Assembly: GCA_016191785.1 (NCBI GenBank)
Contig: JACPVJ010000117.1
Location: 1-64,000 of the forward strand
Length of the DNA stretch: 64,000 nucleotides
DNA from: Myxococcales bacterium
GTDB taxonomy: Bacteria > Myxococcota_A > Polyangia > Polyangiales > Polyangiaceae
Reading direction: 5' to 3'
The position numbers were made by a program, and so were the translations under genes. Shown here piece by piece: positions 45,357 to 55,531 of the stretch (its first letter is position 1; each line of letters starts with the position of its first letter). The notes below the pieces were generated by a model. That model had not been told where the DNA came from. It searched no databases and was given only the letters and a program-made list of their open reading frames with translations.

Positions 45357-47033
45357 GTGCCCCCCACCGGCCTGCACCCCCGCGGCGCTCCGCGTCCGAC
45401 GACGAGTCACGCCGAGCAGAGCCTCCACCGCGCGCTCGCGACGGGTCTCCCGTCGGGCTGGACCGCCTGGCACTCGCTTCGGGTGCGCTCGGAGTCGGGG
45501 TGGGAAGGGGAGGGGGATTTCGTCGTGGCGATCCCCGACCGCGGCCTGCTGGTGATCGAGGTGAAGGGCGGCGCCATCGAGGTGCGCGACGGACAGTGGC
45601 TGCAGAACCAGCGGGCGATGGACCGCGCGCCCCGGGAGCAGGGGCATGCGTTCGCGCGGCTGCTCGTGCGCAAGCTCGAAGAGCGGCGCGCGAAGAGCAC
45701 GCCGGCGTTCGCAATCGCCACCGCGTTCCCGGACACCCCGTTCAGCAACCCGCCGCGCCAGGGCGATCTCGACGACGCCGTGCTCGGGCAGCAAGACCTG
45801 CCCTACCTGCGTGAAGCGCTCGAGGCGATGCGAGAGCGCCTCTTCCCCTCCGGGCAGCGCCCGCGGGATTCGCGGTGGGTCGAGCTGCTGCACGAGCTCT
45901 GGGGCGAGAGCTGGACCCCGCGCCTGGTGCTCGGAGATCGCGCGCGGCTGCGCGAGCACGAGCTCGTGCCGCTCGACCAGCAGCAGCTCGAGGTGCTCGA
46001 CAAGCTGCGACAGAACCAGCGCTTGCTCGTCACCGGCGGTCCCGGCACGGGCAAGACGCTGCTCGCGTGCGAGATGTGGCGGCGACTCCGCGCTCGCGGT
46101 GCGCGCCCGGTGCTGATGTGCTGGACCAAGGCGCTCGCGAGCGCGCTGCGGGCGAGCGGGGTCGACCAGGCGTTCACCGTGCGCGAGCTCGCCGCGTCGC
46201 TCATTGCCGAGGTCGGGATCGATCCGCAGGACGGCGCTCCGCCGACCGAGTGGTCGGCGGAGACCTGGGAGCTCGTCCCGCTGTACGCGGCGGCGGACGC
46301 GCTGGAGCTGGCTCGCAGTCGCTTCGACGCCGTGGTGATCGACGAGGCGCAGGACCTCTCACCCAACGACTGGGAGCTCGTTCGCGCTCTCTCGGAGGGC
46401 CGGCTGCTCTGGGGCTTCGCCGACGACGGCCAGGGCTTCTGGCGCGACCGCCACGTCCCGAAGGACTGCTTCGGCGCGGAGTTCGAGCTGCGCGAGCGGT
46501 ACCGCTGTCCGGAGCCGCTGGCGGCGTTCGCCGACCACTACCGGTCGAGGGAGCCCACGTCCGTCCCGCCGCCAACCGGGGTGCCGCCTCGCTTCTCGTC
46601 AGCCCCGCCGCTCGGTCCGATCACCGCCATCGACGAGCTCGGTGTCGTCCGGCTGCCTAGCGCGACCGCGCTCGAAGACTACGCGGCCCGCGAGCTCCAG
46701 AAGGCCCTCGCCGAGGGCTTGCAGCCCCACGACCTCGCGGTGCTGTCCCTCGGGGGCCAGCTCAAGACCGAGCTGTGTGCGCGCGACCGCATCGGTCAGG
46801 TCGCGGTCCGCCGCGCCGATGCGGCCGACGCCGGCGCCCACGTCGTCGCCGACACGTTCCTGCGCTTCAAGGGGCTCGAGCGGCCGCTGGTCTTGGTGGT
46901 GGAGCTCGACCGCGGCAAGCACCGCTACGACGTGCGAATGCACGTGGCGCTGACGCGGGCGACGGTGCGCTGTGTGGTGCTGGCGACGCGAGAGGAGATC
47001 GAGGCGGATGCGAGGCTGGGGGCGGCGGGGTGA
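45357..47033 (+). CDS. NERD nuclease domain fused to SF1 (UvrD/Rep-like) helicase
   Basis: In this 558-residue protein, residues 15-130 form a NERD domain with the PD-(D/E)xK-type residues D54 (GEGDFVVAI) and E68-V-K70 (LLVIEVKGG). Residues 210-540 carry SF1 helicase motifs: Walker A G227-GPGTGKT, VVIDEAQDLSPNDWEL (Walker B), FADDGQGFW, RYRCPEPL, and a shortened C-terminal half with TFLRFKGLERPLVLVVEL and MHVALTRATVRCVV. It is smaller than UvrD and probably acts on damaged or foreign DNA. The start is GTG 45357 with TATCAT exactly 13 nt upstream and no Shine-Dalgarno sequence. It converges on the WYL gene (6 bp apart). Confidence 0.88.
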   Translation: MPPTGLHPRGAPRPTTSHAEQSLHRALATGLPSGWTAWHSLRVRSESGWEGEGDFVVAIPDRGLLVIEVKGGAIEVRDGQWLQNQRAMDRAPREQGHAFARLLVRKLEERRAKSTPAFAIATAFPDTPFSNPPRQGDLDDAVLGQQDLPYLREALEAMRERLFPSGQRPRDSRWVELLHELWGESWTPRLVLGDRARLREHELVPLDQQQLEVLDKLRQNQRLLVTGGPGTGKTLLACEMWRRLRARGARPVLMCWTKALASALRASGVDQAFTVRELAASLIAEVGIDPQDGAPPTEWSAETWELVPLYAAADALELARSRFDAVVIDEAQDLSPNDWELVRALSEGRLLWGFADDGQGFWRDRHVPKDCFGAEFELRERYRCPEPLAAFADHYRSREPTSVPPPTGVPPRFSSAPPLGPITAIDELGVVRLPSATALEDYAARELQKALAEGLQPHDLAVLSLGGQLKTELCARDRIGQVAVRRADAADAGAHVVADTFLRFKGLERPLVLVVELDRGKHRYDVRMHVALTRATVRCVVLATREEIEADARLGAAG

Positions 47034-47039
47034 GTCGGC

Positions 47040-48068
47040 CTACTTCGCCGCACGCTTGCTGTACATCCGAGCGAGCTGCCGCGCGCCCTTCGCCAGCTCG
47101 TTCCGCAACGCCAAGGGCTTCTTCACCTCGATCAGCGGGCCATAGCTCTGGAGCCACCCGCGCAGGTCGAGCGTGTTCGGCACCGTCGCGCGCACGAGCT
47201 CGCGGCTTTCGTCCACCGGGGTGAGCACCTGGTCGGTGCTGAGCGGTGTCTCGTGCAGGGTGATGGCGACCTCGCGGGCGACCACTGCCTCGAGCACCAC
47301 GGGATCGCCGTGCACGAAGCCGACCCCGCCGCGCGCCAGGAAGGTGTCGAGGTCGAAGGCCTTCGGTCGACGTGCCGCCGTGTCCAAGAGCTCGGCCTGC
47401 GTCATGCGATGCAAGAGGACGTAGTGGGGGTCGTCGTAGTCCCAGAACGTGCACACCAGCGCCAGCGTCCCGTCGCGCACCACCAGACCGAGCGGGTTGA
47501 TCTCGTAGCTCTTGGCCTCGCTCGCGTGTCGGGCCCGGTAGTGCGCGCGGAGCCGGCGCTCTTCGAGCAAGGCGCTGTACACCACGTCGAGCACGCGCGG
47601 CGGCACCGCCGGCGCCCGGAGCGAGAAGCCCCGCGGCAACACCCGGACCTTGCTGGGCCAGCGCGCCAGCTTCGCGCTGGCGGTGGATCGGATCACCTCG
47701 CGCGCTCGCGCGAAGTAGGGATCGAGCGTCCGCAGCGTGCTGCGGGGCAGCGCGTGGGCCAGATAGGCCTGCACGAGCTCGAAGGTCACTGCGGAGCCGA
47801 GCCCCATGCCAGGGATCTCGAGCAACGGCACGTCCCCGTCCCAGCTCCACCCGTAGGGCTTCGAGCGCTCGTCGCAGTGGAGGTTCGGAAAACGCGCAGC
47901 GAGGTGCTGCAGATCGCGCTGGATGCTGCGCGCGGTGACGTCGATGCCCTCCGCATCGAGCTGGCGTTTCAGCGTCCCGGTGTCGGCGCGGCGCGGCCGG
48001 CGGGGAATGAGCCGCAGCAAGGTCCACAGGCGGTGGACGGTCTCTGCTTCCGGACCGGGTCGCGGCAT
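47040..48068 (-). CDS. WYL-domain transcriptional regulator
   Basis: The 342-residue protein has an N-terminal winged HTH (TGTLKRQLDAEGIDVTARSIQRDLQHLA) and a WYL domain in the middle (RLRAHYRARHASEAKSYEINPLGLVVRDGTLALVCTFWDYDD, HRMTQAELL). A WCX-like C-terminus (VTLTPVDESRELV..., LRGWLQSYGPLIEVKKP) follows. WYL domains sense single-stranded nucleic acid or nucleotides and control DNA-damage and phage-defence genes. ATG 48068 has TATCGT 12 nt upstream. It lies 33 bp after a second, truncated paralogue and between the helicase and recBCD genes. Confidence 0.88.
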   Translation of the reverse strand: MPRPGPEAETVHRLWTLLRLIPRRPRRADTGTLKRQLDAEGIDVTARSIQRDLQHLAARFPNLHCDERSKPYGWSWDGDVPLLEIPGMGLGSAVTFELVQAYLAHALPRSTLRTLDPYFARAREVIRSTASAKLARWPSKVRVLPRGFSLRAPAVPPRVLDVVYSALLEERRLRAHYRARHASEAKSYEINPLGLVVRDGTLALVCTFWDYDDPHYVLLHRMTQAELLDTAARRPKAFDLDTFLARGGVGFVHGDPVVLEAVVAREVAITLHETPLSTDQVLTPVDESRELVRATVPNTLDLRGWLQSYGPLIEVKKPLALRNELAKGARQLARMYSKRAAK

Positions 48069-48101
48069 GGCCGGACGATACCCCGGCTCGCGCGCCCGAG
48101 G

Positions 48102-48374
48102 TCAGGTTTCGACGTGCCGCGCGACCCGCACCACGAGCTCGCGGAACGAGTCGTCGCTGCCCTCGTGCCACGCCCACCCGTAGGGTTTGCTGGAGTCGTT
48201 GCACTTCAGAGGAAGCCGCGACGACAGGCGCTCGAGGTCCCGCTGGATCGTACGGCGCGTCACGCAGATCCCCTGCTCCTCCAGCCGCCGCGCCAGGGTC
48301 GCGGTGTGGACGTGCTGGGGCGCCGCGGGGATCTCGCGCAGGAGCAGCAGGTAGCGCAGGAAGGCGTCGGACAT
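48102..48374 (-). CDS. Truncated WYL-type regulator (HTH part only)
   Basis: The 90-residue product is clearly homologous to the first 90 residues of the adjacent WYL protein. Shared blocks are LLR-IP, TLARRLEEQGICVTRRTIQRDLERLSSR and SKPYGWAWH. It ends naturally right after the HTH with no WYL sensor. No WYL remains are seen in the 33 bp before the next gene, so it is not a simple recent nonsense mutation. It may be a DNA-binding antagonist or a partner of the full-length protein. The ATG at 48374 has TACCTT 18 nt upstream. Confidence 0.78.
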   Translation of the reverse strand: MSDAFLRYLLLLREIPAAPQHVHTATLARRLEEQGICVTRRTIQRDLERLSSRLPLKCNDSSKPYGWAWHEGSDDSFRELVVRVARHVET

Positions 48375-48533
48375 GGCAGAGGCTCGAAGGTAAGACCCGG
48401 GAGCGACGAGAGTTGTCGCAGGCCCGCAGCGCCGGCCCGGCCAGCGACGACGCCGGACCGTTCATGCGTCCTGAACTTGAATGTCCGACCACGCCCTGTG
48501 CGCGGGGCGGCAGGCGAGTAGACTCGCGGGTCC

Positions 48534-51500
48534 GTGTCCGGCTTCCACGTCCACCGCAGCAATCGCCTCGAGCGGCTCGTCGCATCGCTCGGCGATCTGC
48601 TGGCAGAGCCGGTCGGCGGCCCGCTCTCGCCCGAGGCGGTGGTGGTGCAGGGCAGGGGCATGTCCATCTGGCTCGGGGGCGAGCTGGCGAAGCGCTTCGG
48701 GGTGTGGGCCGCGCCCATGCTCTACCCGCGCGAGCTGGTGCAGCACGTCGTCGGGGCGGTGCTCGGCGACGATGCGTTGGGCGATCCCCCGCTCTCGGAA
48801 GACCTGCTTGCCTGGGCGGTTCAGGCCGCGCTGCCCGAGTTGCTCGACCACGACGAGTTCGCGGCGCTCAGGCGCTACGCGGTGGGTGACGCAGAGGGCG
48901 TGCGCATGGCTCAGCTGGCGCGTCGCATCGCGACCGTGTTCGATCAATACCTCACGTATCGGCCCGACTGGCTGCGGGCCTGGCAGGCCGGCGACGTCAG
49001 CGCCGTTCCGCCGGGCGACCGCTGGCAACCGCTGCTCTGGAAGCACATCGCCGCCCGCTCGAGCCGTCCGCACCTGGGCGCGGCAAGCGAGCGCGTCGTG
49101 GAAGCGCTGGGCCCTGGCGCGCGGTTCGAGGGGCTCCCGCCCCGCGTGCTGCTGTTCGGCGTCTCGACCCTGCCCCCGCTCTACGTGCGCGTGCTCGCGT
49201 CGCTCTCGCGTCACGTGAGCGTGCACCTCTTCCTGTTCTCTCCGGCGCCGGGGTTTTGGCCCTGCAAGCTGCGCGAGCCCGAGCGCGCCGGCGTGCGCCC
49301 CGAGCTCGACGTGGACAACGCCCTGCTCGCGTCGCTCGGCATGCTGGGCGCCGACTTTGATCGCGTGCTCGAGACCGAGCTGGCGCGCGCGGCGGTCGTG
49401 GCCGTCTCCCACGACCTGCACCAGCCGCCCCCCGGAGGCTCTCTGCTCGCCGCGCTGCAGGCCGATCTCCACGCCGTCGCCCCGGTCGCCTCGCCGAAGC
49501 TCGCGCTCGACTCCGACCCTTCGCTCGCGATCCATTCGTGCCACGGGCCCATGCGCGAGGTCGAGGTGCTCCACGATCAGCTCCTCGCGCTCTTGACGCG
49601 AAGCGAGGGCCGGGTGGCGCCCGAAGACGTCGTGGTCCTCGTCCCCGATCTGCCGACCTACGCGCCGCTGATCGAGGCCGTCTTCTCGCGCGACCTGGAG
49701 AGCGCAGACTTCATCCCGTATCACGTGGCCGACCGCTCGGACCGACAGGGCTCGCCGGTGCTCGACGGCTTGATGCGCGTGATCGGCATGGTGCGCGGTC
49801 GGGTCACGGCCTCGGACGTGTTCGACTTGCTCGTGCTCGAGCCCGTCGCGCAGCGCTTCGGCCTCGACAGCGCCGGCATCGAGACGCTGCGCGGCTGGGT
49901 CAACGAGAGCGGCGTGCGCTGGGGCATCGACGCTGCTCATCGCGTGAAGCTGGGGGTGCCCGAATACCAGGCCAACACCTGGCGCTTCGGCCTCCGGCGC
50001 TTGATGCTAGGCTATGCGATGCCCGGTCGCGGGCAGGCGCTGTTCGAGGGCGTGCTCCCCTTCGACGAGGTCGAGGGCAAAGAGGCCGAGCTGCTCGGAA
50101 CGCTGGCGTGGTTCACGCGCACGCTGTTCGACTGGGTGCACGAGCTCGAGCGTCCGCGGTCGCTGGCCGAGTGGGCGGGGTCGCTGGTGAAGCTCGGCAC
50201 GGCCCTCTTCGCCGAGGGCCGCGACAACGCGAGGCAGATGGCGCGCGTCAGTCAGGCCCTCGAGCGCGCGGTCGGCGATGCCGCCGCCGCGGGCTTCGAA
50301 GGCAACGTAGACGTCCTGGTGCTGCGCGCGCTGCTCGAAGAGGCGGTGGATTCGGCGGGGGCAGACCGGGGGTTCTTGTCGGGGGGCGTCACCTTCTGCG
50401 CGATGGTGCCGATGCGCAGCATCCCGTTCTCGGTGGTGTGCCTGCTCGGCATGAACGACGGAGACTTCCCCCGATCGCCGCGCCCCATCGAGCTCGATCT
50501 GATCCGCAACGGGAAGCTGCCGCGGAGGCCCGGGGACCGCTCGCCGCGGGACGACGACCGCTACCTGTTCCTCGAGACGGTGTGCGCGGCGCGCGAGCGC
50601 CTGGTGATCACCTACACCGGCCAGAGCGTGCGCGACAACCGAGCGCGTCCCCCCTCCGTGTGCGTCGCCGAGCTGCTCGACTACCTGGCGGTGCGCGTGG
50701 ACCTCCCGGTCGGCGACGGCGCAAACGGCGACGACCCGAGGGCTCGTGCCCGTGAGGCATTCGTAGTGACGCATCCGCTCCAGGGCTTCAGTCCGCGCTA
50801 CTTCAACGGCTCGTCCCCCCGGCTGTTCAGCCACTCGGAAGCGTACGCCTCCGCCGCTCGGTCTTCGATCAGGGGGCGGCAAGCCACCAAGCTCTTCATC
50901 GAGACCGGCGTCGCGCCCGTCGAGATCCGCGAAGTTCGGCTCGACGATCTGGTGAAGTTCCTGAAGTCGCCGCCCGCGTACTTCCTGAACCGACGCCTCG
51001 GTCTGTACTTGCGCCAGGAAGACGGCGGCATGTCCGACCGCGAGCCGCTCGAGCTCGATCACCTCGACGACTGGAAGCTGGGCGGCGCCCTGTTGGGCTT
51101 CCTGCTCGACGGCCGTGCGCCCGGCGAGGCCGAGACCCTGCTCCGCGCGCAGGGCCAGCTCCCGCTCGGGCATCCCGGACGACTGAAGCTCGAGGCACTG
51201 CTGGCCGATTGCGAGTCGATCGCTGGCCGGGTGCGAGCCGAGCGGCGGGGCTCACGCCTCGAGCCGCTGGAAGTGCGAGTCGAGCTCGAGGACGGCACGC
51301 GGGTGACCGGGTCGATCAGTGACCGGTGGGCCGGCGGCGTCGTCCGGCACCTGTACTCGAGGCTGAAGAGCAAGTACGTGCTCGAGGGGTGGGTCCGTCA
51401 CTTGGCGCTGTGCTCGGGCGCTGAGGCCGGCACGCGAACGGTGTGGGTCGGGCGGGGCAAGAACGAGGGCGCGGACGCCGTCGAGTGGTCCCCGCTTCCG

Positions 51501-51839
51501 CCCGAGCAGGCGACGCGCGACCTGGGCGCGCTGGTGCGACTCTATCGCCAAGGGCTGGAGCGCCCGCTGCCGTTCTTGCCCGAGACCAGCCGCAGGTACC
51601 TCGAACGCGGCGCGTCGGGGGCGGTAGCGGCCTATGCCGAGGGTGATTTCGCCGAGACCTTGCTCGATCCGCACGCGGCGCGCGCCTTCAGCGGAATGCT
51701 GCCGCCGTTCGATGCGGCGTTCGAGGTCGGTGACAAGCCGATCGAGGACACCGAGTTCCACGCGCTCGCGGCGGCCGTGTACGGGCCGCTCGACGCTGCC
51801 CAGGGGGCCACGGCCGGCAAGAAGAGGAAGAGGTCATGA
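48534..51839 (+). CDS. recC: Exodeoxyribonuclease V gamma subunit
   Basis: The 1101-residue protein (E. coli RecC 1122) begins FHVHRSNRLERLVASLGDLL. It has the inactive helicase-like and nuclease-like folds of RecC, with CHGPMREVEVLHDQLLALL, FIPYHVADRS, VTFCAMVPMRSIPFSVVCLLGMNDGDFPR and DLIRNGKLPRRPGDRSPRDDDRYLFLETV. RecC splits the duplex and recognises Chi. It starts at GTG 48534 with TAGACT 15 nt upstream and no Shine-Dalgarno sequence. The stop overlaps recB (ATGA). The subunit order C-B-D is that of a complete RecBCD operon. Confidence 0.96.
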   Translation: MSGFHVHRSNRLERLVASLGDLLAEPVGGPLSPEAVVVQGRGMSIWLGGELAKRFGVWAAPMLYPRELVQHVVGAVLGDDALGDPPLSEDLLAWAVQAALPELLDHDEFAALRRYAVGDAEGVRMAQLARRIATVFDQYLTYRPDWLRAWQAGDVSAVPPGDRWQPLLWKHIAARSSRPHLGAASERVVEALGPGARFEGLPPRVLLFGVSTLPPLYVRVLASLSRHVSVHLFLFSPAPGFWPCKLREPERAGVRPELDVDNALLASLGMLGADFDRVLETELARAAVVAVSHDLHQPPPGGSLLAALQADLHAVAPVASPKLALDSDPSLAIHSCHGPMREVEVLHDQLLALLTRSEGRVAPEDVVVLVPDLPTYAPLIEAVFSRDLESADFIPYHVADRSDRQGSPVLDGLMRVIGMVRGRVTASDVFDLLVLEPVAQRFGLDSAGIETLRGWVNESGVRWGIDAAHRVKLGVPEYQANTWRFGLRRLMLGYAMPGRGQALFEGVLPFDEVEGKEAELLGTLAWFTRTLFDWVHELERPRSLAEWAGSLVKLGTALFAEGRDNARQMARVSQALERAVGDAAAAGFEGNVDVLVLRALLEEAVDSAGADRGFLSGGVTFCAMVPMRSIPFSVVCLLGMNDGDFPRSPRPIELDLIRNGKLPRRPGDRSPRDDDRYLFLETVCAARERLVITYTGQSVRDNRARPPSVCVAELLDYLAVRVDLPVGDGANGDDPRARAREAFVVTHPLQGFSPRYFNGSSPRLFSHSEAYASAARSSIRGRQATKLFIETGVAPVEIREVRLDDLVKFLKSPPAYFLNRRLGLYLRQEDGGMSDREPLELDHLDDWKLGGALLGFLLDGRAPGEAETLLRAQGQLPLGHPGRLKLEALLADCESIAGRVRAERRGSRLEPLEVRVELEDGTRVTGSISDRWAGGVVRHLYSRLKSKYVLEGWVRHLALCSGAEAGTRTVWVGRGKNEGADAVEWSPLPPEQATRDLGALVRLYRQGLERPLPFLPETSRRYLERGASGAVAAYAEGDFAETLLDPHAARAFSGMLPPFDAAFEVGDKPIEDTEFHALAAAVYGPLDAAQGATAGKKRKRS

Positions 51840-54800
51840 GCGCCGGCGGTCCCGCTGTGTTCGATGCCGTGGCGATCTCCCTCGACGGGAAGAACCTGGT
51901 CGAGGCCAGCGCCGGCACTGGGAAGACCTATGCCATCACCACGCTCTTCGTGCGGCTCTTGCTCGAGTCGAAGCTCGACCCCTCCGAGATCCTGGTGGTC
52001 ACCTTCACCGAGGCGGCGACCGCCGAGCTCAGAGACCGCGTGCGCGGGCGCATCGTCGAGGCAGAGGCAGCCTTTTGCTCCGCGCTGGCGGGCCAGACCC
52101 CGAAAGACGACGCCCTCGCCGAGCTGGCCAAGCGCCGGGGCTCCGCGCTCGACGGCGATTTGAAGCGGCTGCGCCGGGCCATCGAGAACATCGACGAAGC
52201 GCCGATCTCGACCATCCACGGGTTCTGTCAGCGGGTGCTCCACGACAACGCCTTCGGGACCCGTGTGCCTTTCGGCGCGGAGCTGATCCCGGATCTGAGC
52301 GACCTCTACGACGACGTCTTGTACGATCTCTGGCTCGGCCGCGTCGCCCACGGCTCGCCCGGGCTTGCGCGACAGGCCGCGGCGCTCGGGGTCGACATGC
52401 CGCGCCTGCGGCAGCTGCTCGAAGAGTCGCGCAGGAACCCTCGGGTGGCCGTGGTGCCACCCGCTGCGGCGTCGCCCTCGCCCGAGGCGCTCGAGCGTGC
52501 GCTCGGCGAGGTTCGGCGAGAGCTCGCTCGGTTCGACGGGTTCGCGTACGTCGACGAGCACTGCTTGAAGGACAAGTTCGATGGGGGCGCGGCGCTCACG
52601 GGGTTGCTCGGGGCTCTGCGAGCTTGCCTCGCTGGTGGCGATGCGGACGACCTGCACTTCCCAGCGGGCGCCGAGAAACTGTTTCCATCCCACGTCGCTC
52701 TGAGCCTGCAGAAGAAGTTCGCCAGCGACTTCGGCGCGGGCCACCCCTTCTTCACGGCCTTCGAGCGCCTGGTCCGCCTCTCGTGGTTGCGGGTCCTCTC
52801 ACTCGAGCACCAGGTGCTGAGCGAGGCGCCGAAAGAGCTCTTTCGGCGCAAGACCCAGCGGGGCGTGCTCGGCTTCGAAGACCTCTTGCTCCGGGTCGCC
52901 GACGCGCTCGAAGGGGAAGGCGGCGCGAAGCTCGCCGAGGTGCTTCGCCAGCGCTTCAAGGCGGTCTTGATCGACGAGTTCCAGGACACCGACCCCGTGC
53001 AGTTCGAGATCTTCGAGCGGGTGTTCGGCGGCGGGTCGCATCCGTTGTTCTTGATCGGCGATCCCAAGCAGGCCATCTACGCCTTCCGCGGAGCGGACGT
53101 CTTCGCCTACCTCGCCGCTGCCCAGAGCGCGCGACGCTTCAGCATGGGGACGAGCTACCGCTCGGATCCGGGCCACGTCGCCGTGGTCAACCAGCTGTTC
53201 GAGCCACCGGGCGCCTTCCTGATCCCCGCCATCGGATATCGTGCGGTGGCACCCGCGCCGGAGGCGGCAAACGCGTTCCACGCCCCGCATGCGTCGGGGG
53301 CCGCGTCGGTCGAGCTCTTGTTCGCGACCCGCGCCGATGACGAGAGGCCCGTCAACAAACCCGTGGCCCGACGCGCTGCCGCGCGCCTGGTGGCGGCGGA
53401 CCTCGTGCGCCTGCTGAGCGGAGGGGCGACGATGACGCGCAAAGGGGCGTCGTTGCCGGTGAGCGCCGGGGACGTCGCGGTGCTCACTCGCACCAACGCC
53501 CAGTGCTTCATGGTGCAAGACGCGCTTCGCGCGCGCGGCATCGTCTCGGTGGTCATCAGCGACACCAGCGTGTTCGAATCCGAGGAAGCGGCGGACCTGC
53601 AAGCCGTCCTGGGTGCCGTGCTCGATCCGATGAGCCGGTTCGATCTGCGGCGCGCCGTCGCCACCTCGCTCTTGGGTGTGACCGGCGACGAGATCGCCGC
53701 GCGCGAGTCCGACCCGGAGTGGTGGCAGACCTGGGTGACCCGCTTCCGCAAGTGGCACGGGCTGTGGCTGGAGCGCGGGTTCGTTCGCATGTTCCGGGCG
53801 CTCTTGACCGACACCCCTGCGGCAGCCAACCTGCTGGCCCTGGCGGGTGGCGAGCGTCGCCTCACGAACGTGCTCCACCTCTCGGAGCTCTTGCACCGAG
53901 CGGCTACCGAGCAGCACCTGGGCCCCGCGGCGCTCTTGGCCTGGCTCTCCGAGCAACGCGCGGGCGCGGCTACGGCCCTGGAGCGCGCCGAGATCCGTCT
54001 CGAGAGCGACGAAGCGGCGGTGAAGATCCTGACGGTGCACAAGGCCAAAGGGCTCGAGTTTCCGGTGGTGTACTGCCCGTTCCTGTGGGACGCCGGCGGC
54101 GGGAGGAGGGCCAACGGACCGTTCCGCTTCCACGATTCGAGCGGCAGCGCGGCGCTCGACATCGACGTGGATTCGAAGGCGCGCGCCGGGAACTTCGAGC
54201 AGTCGCGCTGGGAGAGCTTCGCCGAAGAGATGCGCGTGGCGTACGTGGCGCTCACGCGCGCCAAGCACCGCACGACCGTGGTGTGGGGTGGGTTCAATCA
54301 GCTCGGTGACTCTGCTGCCGCGTTCTTGCTGCACCCGCCCGGGGCGCTCACCCCACCCGAGGTTCCGGACGCGACGCGATTGAGCCAGGCGACCGACCGA
54401 GACCTAGAGGCCGATCTCGGTCGGCTCGCGGCGCGGAGCAAGGGCGCGCTCGCGCTGCGCCTGGTGCCGCTGAACGACGACGCCGCCCCGCTGGTGTCAG
54501 CGGCGAAGACGAGCCGAGCGTTCCAGGCTCGTCCCATCGCGCACCGGGTCCACTCGTGGCAGCGGACGAGCAGCTTCTCCAACCTCATCCAGCGAGAGCT
54601 CGGCTGGCAGCTCGACCAGGAAGAAGGTCGCGACCGTGACGAAGAGGGCGACGCGGGTGGGGTCGCCGAGGTCGCGCCGGAGCCGGTCGCTCCCGCCGAG
54701 CGGGTGCGCATCACCCTGGACGGCTTTCCCCGCGGCCGGCGAACCGGGGATCTGATCCACGACGTGTTCGAGCACCTCGACTTCGCGACGGCGACCGATG

Positions 54801-55531
54801 ACGAGATCGCGGCCGTTGTCCAGGCCAAGCTCGACGGTTTCGGCTTCACGCCGAGCTTCACCCCCGAAGAGGCGAGTGTCCGCCGCGCACAGCTGGTCCG
54901 CGCTGTGCGCGAGACCCTCGAGGCGCCCCTCTTTGCCGGCGGGCCGCGGCTCCGGGACATCGGGGCGCGAAACAAGTTCGCGGAGCTCGAGTTCCGTATG
55001 CCCGTGGGCGAAGGCGACGCGGGCCTCACCCGGCGGCGCCTGGCCGAGGTGTTTCGAGCGCACCCGAGCGATCGCCCGAGCGGCGCGCTGCCCGCAGCCT
55101 ACGCCGATCGCGTCGAGCGGCTGGGTTTCCGCGAGCTCCGTGGGTTCCTCAAGGGCTACGTCGATCTGGTCTTCGAGCACGCCGGGCTCTGGTACGTCGT
55201 GGACTACAAGACCAACCACCTCGGCGATTTCCGGGACGACTACGGGGTCTCTGCGATGCGCCGCGAGCTCGACGAGTCGCACTACTTCTTGCAGTACCAC
55301 CTGTACGCGCTGGCGCTCGATCGTTACCTGGCCCACTGGCAGAGGGGCTACCAGTACGAAAAGCACTTCGGGGGGGTCTGCTACCTGTTCATCAAGGGGA
55401 TGCACCCGAGCGCGCCGGCCGGCAACGGTGTGTTCTTCGAGAAACCGCCGGTGGCACGCATGCGGGCGCTCGCCGCCGCGCTCCACGGGACGACGCCGGG
55501 GACCGAGGCGCGAGCCGGAGGGGGCGCATGA
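51836..55531 (+). CDS. recB: Exodeoxyribonuclease V beta subunit (helicase-nuclease)
   Basis: The 1231-residue protein carries the 3'-5' SF1A helicase: Walker A A24-SAGTGKT31, VVTFTEAATAELRDRV, DEFQDTDPVQFEIFE, GDPKQAIYAFRGADV, TVHKAKGLEFPVVY. The C-terminal nuclease domain has D1110 (GYVDLVF) and D1123-Y-K1125 (VVDYKTNHL), corresponding to catalytic D1067, D1080 and K1082 of E. coli RecB. It should be fully active. It overlaps recC by 4 bp upstream and recD by 4 bp downstream. Confidence 0.97.
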   Translation: MSAGGPAVFDAVAISLDGKNLVEASAGTGKTYAITTLFVRLLLESKLDPSEILVVTFTEAATAELRDRVRGRIVEAEAAFCSALAGQTPKDDALAELAKRRGSALDGDLKRLRRAIENIDEAPISTIHGFCQRVLHDNAFGTRVPFGAELIPDLSDLYDDVLYDLWLGRVAHGSPGLARQAAALGVDMPRLRQLLEESRRNPRVAVVPPAAASPSPEALERALGEVRRELARFDGFAYVDEHCLKDKFDGGAALTGLLGALRACLAGGDADDLHFPAGAEKLFPSHVALSLQKKFASDFGAGHPFFTAFERLVRLSWLRVLSLEHQVLSEAPKELFRRKTQRGVLGFEDLLLRVADALEGEGGAKLAEVLRQRFKAVLIDEFQDTDPVQFEIFERVFGGGSHPLFLIGDPKQAIYAFRGADVFAYLAAAQSARRFSMGTSYRSDPGHVAVVNQLFEPPGAFLIPAIGYRAVAPAPEAANAFHAPHASGAASVELLFATRADDERPVNKPVARRAAARLVAADLVRLLSGGATMTRKGASLPVSAGDVAVLTRTNAQCFMVQDALRARGIVSVVISDTSVFESEEAADLQAVLGAVLDPMSRFDLRRAVATSLLGVTGDEIAARESDPEWWQTWVTRFRKWHGLWLERGFVRMFRALLTDTPAAANLLALAGGERRLTNVLHLSELLHRAATEQHLGPAALLAWLSEQRAGAATALERAEIRLESDEAAVKILTVHKAKGLEFPVVYCPFLWDAGGGRRANGPFRFHDSSGSAALDIDVDSKARAGNFEQSRWESFAEEMRVAYVALTRAKHRTTVVWGGFNQLGDSAAAFLLHPPGALTPPEVPDATRLSQATDRDLEADLGRLAARSKGALALRLVPLNDDAAPLVSAAKTSRAFQARPIAHRVHSWQRTSSFSNLIQRELGWQLDQEEGRDRDEEGDAGGVAEVAPEPVAPAERVRITLDGFPRGRRTGDLIHDVFEHLDFATATDDEIAAVVQAKLDGFGFTPSFTPEEASVRRAQLVRAVRETLEAPLFAGGPRLRDIGARNKFAELEFRMPVGEGDAGLTRRRLAEVFRAHPSDRPSGALPAAYADRVERLGFRELRGFLKGYVDLVFEHAGLWYVVDYKTNHLGDFRDDYGVSAMRRELDESHYFLQYHLYALALDRYLAHWQRGYQYEKHFGGVCYLFIKGMHPSAPAGNGVFFEKPPVARMRALAAALHGTTPGTEARAGGGA

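Noticed and set aside
44792..45814. 340-codon plus-strand frame running into the NERD helicase gene
   Set aside because: It is out of frame with the helicase, Arg/Pro-rich, and antisense to the GC3-biased 78-codon gene.
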